A DNA stretch of 9,429 bases from Chloroflexota bacterium (lineage in GTDB: Bacteria; Chloroflexota; Limnocylindria; Limnocylindrales; CSP1-4): NCBI GenBank assembly GCA_021786265.1, contig JAJYNP010000305.1:1-9429 (forward strand), given 5' to 3'. The notes beneath the pieces are model-generated. The model had not been told where the DNA came from. It saw only the letters and a list, made by a program, of their open reading frames with translations, and ran no database searches. The position numbers and the translations under genes were made by a program. This document shows positions 5,422 through 9,429 of the stretch, piece after piece (the first letter of the stretch is position 1; every line of letters begins with the position of its first letter).

Positions 5422-7383
5422 TCAGGCTCGTGCGGCCCGCAGGCCGTTGGCGACCGCAAGCAGCTCCGCCCCCTCGTGGACGGTGACCACGAGGGCGATC
5501 GTGAACAGGCCGCCCGCGGCGCCCAGGATGAGGACGGGCAGGATGACGAGCGAGAACGCCAGGTTCTGGCGGGACACGAGGCGCGCCTTGCGTCCGATCC
5601 GCAGGGCATAGCCCGCCTTCTCGAGGTCGTCGGCCATGAGGGCGACGTCGGCGGCCTCGATCGCCGCATCGGAGCCGGCGGTCCCCATCGCCATGCCAAC
5701 TGTCGCCGCGGCGAGGGCCGGCGCGTCGTTCACCCCGTCCCCGACCATCGCCACGGCCCCGTGCTCGCGCTCGAGCTCGCGGATGGCGGCCACCTTGTCC
5801 TCGGGCTTGAGGCCCGCCCTGACGTCGTCGATCCCGAGCTCCCGGGCGATCGCGCGGGCCGTCCGCGGATGGTCGCCGCTGAGCATCGCGACCCGGCGAA
5901 CCTCGAGGCGGTGGAGCTCTCGGACTGCGGCTGCGGCGTTGGGGCGGACCTGGTCGCGGATCGCGAGCAGGCCGAGGATGTGGACACCGGCGGTCGCGTC
6001 GACGGGACGCTCGCCGACGAGGACGACTGTCTTGCCCTCCTCGCGCATCTCCTCGAGGAGGGCCGCGGTCGAGGCCGACGGTGCGGCACCGAGCTCCCCG
6101 AACAGATCGGGGCTGCCGACGTGGACGTGGCGGCCGTCGAGGCGCGCCGCGGCCCCGGCCCCGGTGAGAGCCGCGAAGTCGTTGGCCTCGGACGGGACGA
6201 TGCCGCGCTCGCTCGCGGCGGCCACGATCGCCCGCGCGAGCGGGTGCTCCGAGAGCCGCTCCACGCCTGCGGCGGCGGCCAGCAGGCCCGCCTCGTCGGT
6301 GCCGTCGAGCGGGACGATGTCGGTCACGACCGGCCGGCCGTGGGTGAGCGTGCCGGTCTTGTCGAGCGCGACGACGCCGACCGTGCCCAGGTTCTCGAGG
6401 TGGATGCCGCCCTTGATGAGGACACCGTGCCGCCCGGCCGACCCGATGCCGGCGGCCATCGCGACCGGGGTCGACATGACCAGCGCGCACGGCGCCCCGG
6501 CCACCACTACCGTGATCGCTCGCGTGATCCATTCCGTTGAGTCGCCGCCGAGGGCGATCGGGACGATGGCCAGCACGGCCGCGCCGACGAGGACGAGCGG
6601 GCTGTAGATGCGGCTGAACCGGTCGATGAAGCGCTGGGCGCTGCCTTTCTGGCCCTGCGCCTCCTCGACCAGGTGGATGATCGCGGACAGGGTGTTGTCG
6701 GCGAACGCCTTGGTCGCCTCGATCGTCAGTGCGCCCTGGCGGTTGATCGTGCCGGCGAAGACGGGGTCGCCCGGTCCCTTGTCGACCGGCACGCTCTCGC
6801 CCGTCACCGGCGACTCGTCGAGGCTCGACGCGCCCGCGCGAATGACGCCGTCGGTTGCGAGGCCCTCGCCGGGCCGGACGAGGAACACGTCGCCGGGCAC
6901 GAGCTCGGTCGCCGGGATCGTCAGCTCGGCGCCGTCGCGCAGGACGTGCGCCTCCTTCGGGGCGAGGTCGAGCAGGGCGCGGATGGCGGAGCGGGTCCGG
7001 GCGAACGTGAGCGACTCGACCGCCTCCGCCGAGCCGTACAGGAAGACGAGGAAGGCGGCCTCCTCCCAGAAGCCGAGCGCGGCTGCCCCGACGGTGGCGA
7101 CCGCCATCAGGGCCTCGATGCCGACCTCGCGCTCGTGGATCAGCTCCTCGAGGCCCTCGCGTGCCCACCAGTAGCCGCCGAACGGGATCGAGGCGACGTA
7201 GAAGACGATCGGCAGCGGGTCGGGCAGGACGCCGGTGATCGATCCGAGCCAGCCGGCCGCCAGCAGGAGACCCGAGACGATCGCGCCGAGGATCGGCGGG
7301 TACGTCCACCAGGGCCCGGCGTGCGCGCCCTCGTGCTCCTCCTCGTCGTGTTCCTCGCGCTCTCGCTCGGTATCCGGTTGCAT
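5422..7383 (-). CDS. P1B-type heavy-metal-translocating ATPase with APC motif
   Basis: A membrane ATP-driven metal exporter of 653 residues. It shows an actuator TGES at 194-197, phosphorylation motif DKTGT at 341-345 (Asp341), nucleotide-domain EHP at 379-381, SGD at 502-504 and GDGVND at 548-553. Eight membrane helices are expected: about 31-50, 57-75, two between 90 and 120, 258-280, 286-311, and two between 605 and 645. The ion-site triplet in helix 6 is Ala-Pro-Cys (297-299), where most relatives have CPC or SPC. Helix 8 carries HEGAE (636-640), recalling the HEGxT of the P1B-4 group. There is no N-terminal HMA domain; instead residues 6-22 form an acidic, His-containing tail (H12, H17, H21). 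The metal is therefore uncertain (Zn, Cd, Pb, Co or Fe are possible). ATG 7383 is supported by GGAAAGGA about 8 bases upstream. A further ATG at 7410 is in frame but less well placed. Confidence 0.93.
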   Translation of the reverse strand: MQPDTEREREEHDEEEHEGAHAGPWWTYPPILGAIVSGLLLAAGWLGSITGVLPDPLPIVFYVASIPFGGYWWAREGLEELIHEREVGIEALMAVATVGAAALGFWEEAAFLVFLYGSAEAVESLTFARTRSAIRALLDLAPKEAHVLRDGAELTIPATELVPGDVFLVRPGEGLATDGVIRAGASSLDESPVTGESVPVDKGPGDPVFAGTINRQGALTIEATKAFADNTLSAIIHLVEEAQGQKGSAQRFIDRFSRIYSPLVLVGAAVLAIVPIALGGDSTEWITRAITVVVAGAPCALVMSTPVAMAAGIGSAGRHGVLIKGGIHLENLGTVGVVALDKTGTLTHGRPVVTDIVPLDGTDEAGLLAAAAGVERLSEHPLARAIVAAASERGIVPSEANDFAALTGAGAAARLDGRHVHVGSPDLFGELGAAPSASTAALLEEMREEGKTVVLVGERPVDATAGVHILGLLAIRDQVRPNAAAAVRELHRLEVRRVAMLSGDHPRTARAIARELGIDDVRAGLKPEDKVAAIRELEREHGAVAMVGDGVNDAPALAAATVGMAMGTAGSDAAIEAADVALMADDLEKAGYALRIGRKARLVSRQNLAFSLVILPVLILGAAGGLFTIALVVTVHEGAELLAVANGLRAARA

Positions 7384-7617
7384 CGATTGTCCTTTCCCTC
7401 GAAACGGCATTTCACGAGTTGCTGAAACAATACCGCACTTGAGCCTCGGGCTTGAAGGGCCACATGGACCGAACAGTCGGGACAACCGTTGGATCGGGCC
7501 ATGCCACATTTCATGTGCCCATGAATAGTCGGGAGCCGACCATAAGGGCGACCGGCGACGGAGCGGCCCACCGAACGGGTCCGTCCGTCCCGCCGGGTCT
7601 TGGATCGGAGGTGCTCC
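7384..7617. promoter_or_regulatory. Divergent promoter region of the ATPase operon
   Basis: This 234-base gap separates the minus-strand ATPase string from the plus-strand cluster and is AT-richer than its neighbours. For the minus strand, TTCAAG (complement of 7451-7456) and TATTGT (complement of 7427-7432) are 18 bases apart and would give a leader of roughly 35-40 bases; the match to consensus is only fair. Two overlapping inverted repeats at 7505-7525 are candidate operators. The CmtR-like sensor encoded at 8348 is an obvious candidate to act here, but this is inference. Confidence 0.45.
7505..7525. promoter_or_regulatory. Overlapping palindromes, candidate metal-repressor operator
   Basis: CACAT-TTC-ATGTG (7505-7517) and TTCATG-TGCC-CATGAA (7510-7525) are both exact inverted repeats sharing ATG. 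They lie in the middle of the divergent intergenic region. ArsR/SmtB repressors bind short AT-containing palindromes near promoters, which makes this the best operator candidate here. No experimental consensus for CmtR was matched. Confidence 0.35.
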
Positions 7618-7911
7618 GTGGATACGTTGGGGATCGCCATCCTCGTCGTGGGCGCACTGGTCGGCGGCTGGGCGTACCGCTTCGCTGGCGAGAACCAGGA
7701 GGGATTCCTCTGGCTCATCACCGCCGTTGGTTCTGGTGTCGGCGGCTTCATCGGGAGCGAGTCCCTTGGTGGCGCAAGCACCTGGGGGCCGGAGGCCGGT
7801 GGGCTGTTCCTCGTGCCCGCATTGATCGGCGCCGCCGTCGTCGGTGGGATCGTCGAGTGGGTCGTTCGGCAGGCATCGCCGAAGAACAGGGCTCACGGGC
7901 AGCCTGTGTGA
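7618..7911 (+). CDS. Small membrane protein, possibly GlsB/YeaQ/YmgE-like
   Basis: A 97-residue protein with three hydrophobic segments (about 4-20, 30-49 and 66-88), rich in Gly and Ala, with a short polar C-terminus. The pattern of Gly-rich helices (GALVGGWAYR, GSGVGGFIG, ALIGAAVVGGIV) resembles the transglycosylase-associated GlsB/YeaQ/YmgE family. The match is by overall character, not by a decisive motif. The GTG at 7618 was chosen because GGAGGT lies 5 bases upstream; a TTG at 7600 would add six residues. It is followed at once by a strong hairpin terminator, so it appears to be monocistronic. Function is unknown; stress or envelope association is a guess. Confidence 0.72.
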   Translation: MDTLGIAILVVGALVGGWAYRFAGENQEGFLWLITAVGSGVGGFIGSESLGGASTWGPEAGGLFLVPALIGAAVVGGIVEWVVRQASPKNRAHGQPV

Positions 7912-7919
7912 GGCGATCG

Positions 7920-7953
7920 TCACGGCCCGGCCGGTTCGTCGGCCGGGCCGTGA
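7920..7953 (+). terminator. Strong GC hairpin terminator
   Basis: A perfect 14-bp stem: TCACGGCCCGGCCG at 7920-7933 pairs with CGGCCGGGCCGTGA at 7940-7953 around a 6-base loop (GTTCGT). It starts 9 bases after the stop of the small membrane protein. The following bases contain only scattered T runs, so it is an atypical rho-independent terminator, as is common in high-GC bacteria. It may work in either direction. Confidence 0.75.
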
Positions 7954-8072
7954 ACGCCATTCGTTCCCGTTTCGGGCCCAAGAGGCACATGGATATAGGC
8001 CATCCTTCACTCGCTGATGAATGGTCGTGGACGTATGGTCAGACCGTTCGTGGGGACCAAGGAGGTCCGCGG

Positions 8073-8315
8073 ATGGTGGGTTACGGGTCGTGTCTCGGTT
8101 GGGACGGCGTTTACGGGGGCTGGATGGCCGGCGGCTGGCTCGGTCTGCTCCTCGTCATCGCGCTCGCCGCCGTCGTGGTCGTGGGCATCGTGCTGGCGCT
8201 CCGCTCGAGTGGTCGTTCGCGGGAGAACCCGGCTGAGATCCTCCGACGGCGGTTCGCGCGTGGGGAGATCAGCGCCGAGGAACTCGACCAGGCCAGGCGA
8301 ACGCTCGGCGCCTGA
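8073..8315 (+). CDS. SHOCT-domain small membrane protein
   Basis: An 80-residue protein with one strong membrane helix (about 21-43, LLLVIALAAVVVVGIVLAL) after a Gly/Trp/Tyr-rich N-terminus. A C-terminal SHOCT motif follows: PAEILRRRFARGEISAEELDQARRTL (about 53-78). SHOCT is a short C-terminal helical module of unknown role, often on small membrane proteins and possibly involved in oligomerisation. The ATG at 8073 has a near-perfect AAGGAGGT six bases upstream. It has its own leader after the terminator at 7920-7953 and ends 32 bases before the ArsR sensor gene, so the two could be co-transcribed. Confidence 0.85.
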   Translation: MVGYGSCLGWDGVYGGWMAGGWLGLLLVIALAAVVVVGIVLALRSSGRSRENPAEILRRRFARGEISAEELDQARRTLGA

Positions 8316-8341
8316 GTCGAGCCCGAGTCGAGGACTATCAT
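8314..8341 (+). promoter_or_regulatory. Candidate leaderless promoter and direct repeat before the ArsR sensor
   Basis: TATCAT at 8336-8341 resembles a -10 hexamer and ends 6 bases before the ATG at 8348, so the transcript could be leaderless; no ribosome binding site is evident. GAGTCGAG occurs twice (8314-8321 and 8325-8332), offset by 11 bases, about one helical turn. It could be a repressor site or chance. Confidence 0.3.
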
Positions 8342-8347
8342 TCAGAC

Positions 8348-8761
8348 ATGGTCGAACCGATCCGACTCGCTCCGCGGCCGTCGCTCGAGATCGAGACGAA
8401 GCTCCACCGTGGCCTCGCCGACCCATCGCGGCTGGCGATTCTGCGCGAGTTGCGCCGGGGGCCGTTGACGGCCGGTCAGCTCGCTAGCCTCGTCGGCCTG
8501 ACCGCGCCGCGTGCCTCGAACCACCTCCGCTGCCTGCTCGAGTGCGGGCTCGTCGCGATCGAACCACGGGGCCGCTACAACGTTTACCGGGTCGCCGACC
8601 CGGCGATCGGCCGGCTGCTCGACGCGTCGGCGCGCGTCTTGGCCGAGGTGGCCCCAATGATCGAGGCCTGCCTCAATTACGGACCTCCGAACCGGCGGGC
8701 CCTTCGTCCACCGGTCGCCGACGCCTCCTCGGCCACCGGTCGGAGCAACGACCTGGCCTGA
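8348..8761 (+). CDS. CmtR-like ArsR-family metal sensor
   Basis: A 137-residue winged-helix repressor, expected to release its operator on binding Cd(II) or Pb(II). LADPSRLAILRELRRGPLTAGQLA (23-46) is followed by the recognition helix region APRASNHLRCLLECGLV (53-69), then the wing RGRYNVYRVAD (74-84). The spacing C62-x3-C66 in NHLRCLLECGLV matches NHLSCLRGCGLV of Mycobacterium tuberculosis CmtR (C57 and C61). C108 in IEACLNYG corresponds to CmtR C102. All three known ligands are thus present. The C-terminal 25 residues are polar and probably disordered. Its likely target is the divergent promoter of the P1B ATPase about 950 bases away or its own promoter; this is inference. The start is the first ATG. 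Confidence 0.88.
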   Translation: MVEPIRLAPRPSLEIETKLHRGLADPSRLAILRELRRGPLTAGQLASLVGLTAPRASNHLRCLLECGLVAIEPRGRYNVYRVADPAIGRLLDASARVLAEVAPMIEACLNYGPPNRRALRPPVADASSATGRSNDLA

Positions 8762-8780
8762 GACCGGGCCGCCCGGCGCG

Positions 8781-9140
8781 GTGCTCGACGCGACCGCCCC
8801 GGGCCTGTTCTTCGCCGTGGCGATCGGGCGCGTCGGGTGCTTCCTGACCGGGTGCTGCGCCGGCCGCTGCACGAGCTCGCGATGGGGGGTGTGGTCGTCG
8901 GACCGGCGGATCGGCGCCCGTCGCATCCCGGCCCAGCTGCTGGAATCAGCGGCCGGTCTCCTCATCGGCCTTGTCGCGGCGTGGCTGGTTATCGGCAGCG
9001 TTCCCGTCGTCGAGGGCCTCAACTTCGTCGCGGCATTCGGCGTGTACCTCGTCGTCCGCCAGCTGCTCCTTCGGCTGCGAGCCGAGCGACGCGAGTACTC
9101 GTGGCGACGGAGCAGCGCCGTCGCTCGGGGACGTCCGTAG
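8781..9140 (+). CDS. Lgt-like protein, C-terminal half only
   Basis: A 119-residue membrane protein with the second half of prolipoprotein diacylglyceryl transferase: APGLFFAVAIGRVGCFLTGCC (6-26), SSRWGVW (32-38), RRIPAQLLES (47-56), then two hydrophobic helices (about 58-72 and 78-97). R17 in GRVGCF and R48 before IPAQLLE correspond to the two essential arginines of E. coli Lgt (R143 and R239). The first half of a normal Lgt (about 260 residues), with the HGG motif and its histidine, is absent because the preceding DNA encodes the ArsR sensor. It may be a truncated relic, a stand-alone short relative, or part of a split enzyme. The GTG at 8781, 19 bases after the sensor stop, has only weak ribosome-site support. 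The two genes look co-transcribed. Confidence 0.7.
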   Translation: MLDATAPGLFFAVAIGRVGCFLTGCCAGRCTSSRWGVWSSDRRIGARRIPAQLLESAAGLLIGLVAAWLVIGSVPVVEGLNFVAAFGVYLVVRQLLLRLRAERREYSWRRSSAVARGRP

Positions 9141-9338
9141 GCGACACCGGTCGACCTAGGAGGCCCAAGAAACGCGCCACGAAGGCGCCGGCGAAGCCGA
9201 GCAAGAATCCGATCGCCCGCTGGCGGCCACGGTCGGCAACCGCGACGGCCCTGGAGAGGTTGGACTGCGCCAGCTCCACCGATGTAGGCCACGAACACCG
9301 GCAAGGGGGTATCCACTTCGCTCCACCTACCCCAAGAT
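9141..9338. other. Gap between the Lgt-like gene and the transposase
   Basis: No gene can be supported. The minus strand has a short open stretch (GTG at 9279) with one hydrophobic segment, RAIGFLLGFAGAFVARFLG, and a second frame starting inside the presumed IS end. Neither shows a recognised family. GGGGGTATCCACTTCGC, starting about 9305, is a plausible terminal inverted repeat of the IS1595-type element, because it lies just upstream of the transposase start. The right end is outside the window, so this cannot be confirmed. Confidence 0.35.
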
Positions 9339-9429
9339 ATGGGGGTGGCAGGGCATCCGGTGGCCGGGGTCGACTACCCGCAGCGCTGGGCCGAGTTTGA
9401 GGCGTGGTTCCCCGACGAGGCGCACTGCG
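9339..9429 (+). mobile_element. IS1595-family transposase, 5' end only (runs off the window)
   Basis: From the ATG at 9339 the reading frame gives 30 residues: a short leader, then VDYPQRWAEFEAWFPDEAHC. This matches the start of IS1595/ISXO2 transposases, where DYP-x-(T/R)-x-x-EFE-x-WF-x-(T/D)E-x-x-C is followed by EYL-x-x-LRWP-x-GF-x-CP-x-CG (zinc ribbon). The rest, including the catalytic DDE-type domain, lies beyond 9429. The element borders the metal-resistance cluster and may have helped mobilise it. An alternative is a solitary transposase remnant, which cannot be judged from 91 bases. Confidence 0.7.

Noticed and set aside
4964..7309. Long in-frame upstream extension of the ligase reading frame
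   Set aside because: The upstream part is an Arg/Pro-rich alternative-frame reading of the ATPase and mgtC genes; the ATG at 4963 with ATGA coupling gives a normal family N-terminus.
7384..8010. Upstream extension of the ATPase reading frame
   Set aside because: It crosses the divergent promoter region and opposes two plus-strand genes; its sequence lacks any P-type ATPase or HMA character, and ATG 7383 has a good ribosome site.
7452..8072. Upstream extension of the SHOCT protein frame
   Set aside because: It runs through the terminator hairpin and over the small membrane gene in another frame; ATG 8073 has a near-perfect Shine-Dalgarno sequence.
9019..9279. Minus-strand open frame of 86 codons with one hydrophobic stretch
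   Set aside because: It is antisense to the Lgt-like gene over much of its length, has an Arg-rich low-complexity second half, and shows no recognisable family; probably a GC-rich shadow frame.
9323..9348. CCACC...GGTGG imperfect hairpin around the transposase start
   Set aside because: Pairing is interrupted and the loop contains the start codon; too weak to claim as a regulatory structure.

Overview
The window is a high-GC stretch (about two-thirds G+C or more, judged by eye) from a bacterium that I cannot place firmly. The base composition, weak or absent ribosome binding sites at several starts, the FdxA-type ferredoxin, the SHOCT protein and the CmtR-like ArsR sensor would fit a Chloroflexota (Limnocylindria-like) or deep actinobacterial genome. 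That placement is inference. The content looks like an accessory region, with a metal-handling core, decayed genes and an insertion-sequence edge.

Left part (1-1579). An ArsR-family regulator (167-673, +) is followed by a small gene graveyard. The C-terminal tail of a CYP152-like cytochrome P450 (596-751, -) abuts, head to head, the C-terminal tail of a PaaK-like adenylate-forming ligase (about 748-1078, +, one frameshift). Neither has its 5' part. A TFIIB-type zinc-ribbon protein follows on the minus strand (1061-1369). The gap 1370-1579 holds an exact 7-bp palindrome but no gene.

Middle (1580-7383, all minus, read right to left). A long gene string starts with a P1B-type heavy-metal ATPase lacking an HMA domain. 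It continues with an MgtC/SapB membrane protein, an intact PaaK/CapK-family adenylate-forming ligase, a 7Fe-type ferredoxin missing one expected cysteine, a truncated short-chain dehydrogenase joined out of frame to an N-terminally clipped SAM methyltransferase, and signal peptidase II (LspA). Four-base ATGA overlaps link mgtC to ligase, ligase to ferredoxin, and methyltransferase to lspA. This suggests one translationally coupled operon, probably driven from the divergent region 7384-7617.

Right part (7384-9429, all plus). A small three-helix membrane protein ends in a strong hairpin terminator. After it come a SHOCT-domain membrane protein, a CmtR-like ArsR sensor with its three metal-ligand cysteines, a half-length Lgt-like protein, and the first 30 codons of an IS1595-type transposase running off the end.

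How it fits together: the CmtR-like Cd/Pb-type sensor and the P1B ATPase suggest a heavy-metal resistance module. LspA next to a P1B ATPase recalls the pbr lead-resistance operon, where PbrC is a signal peptidase II, and here an Lgt-like half protein sits at the other end. The ligase/ferredoxin/dehydrogenase genes look like a partly degraded catabolic or biosynthetic cassette captured in the same transcription unit. The several truncated junctions and the IS element point to repeated rearrangement.
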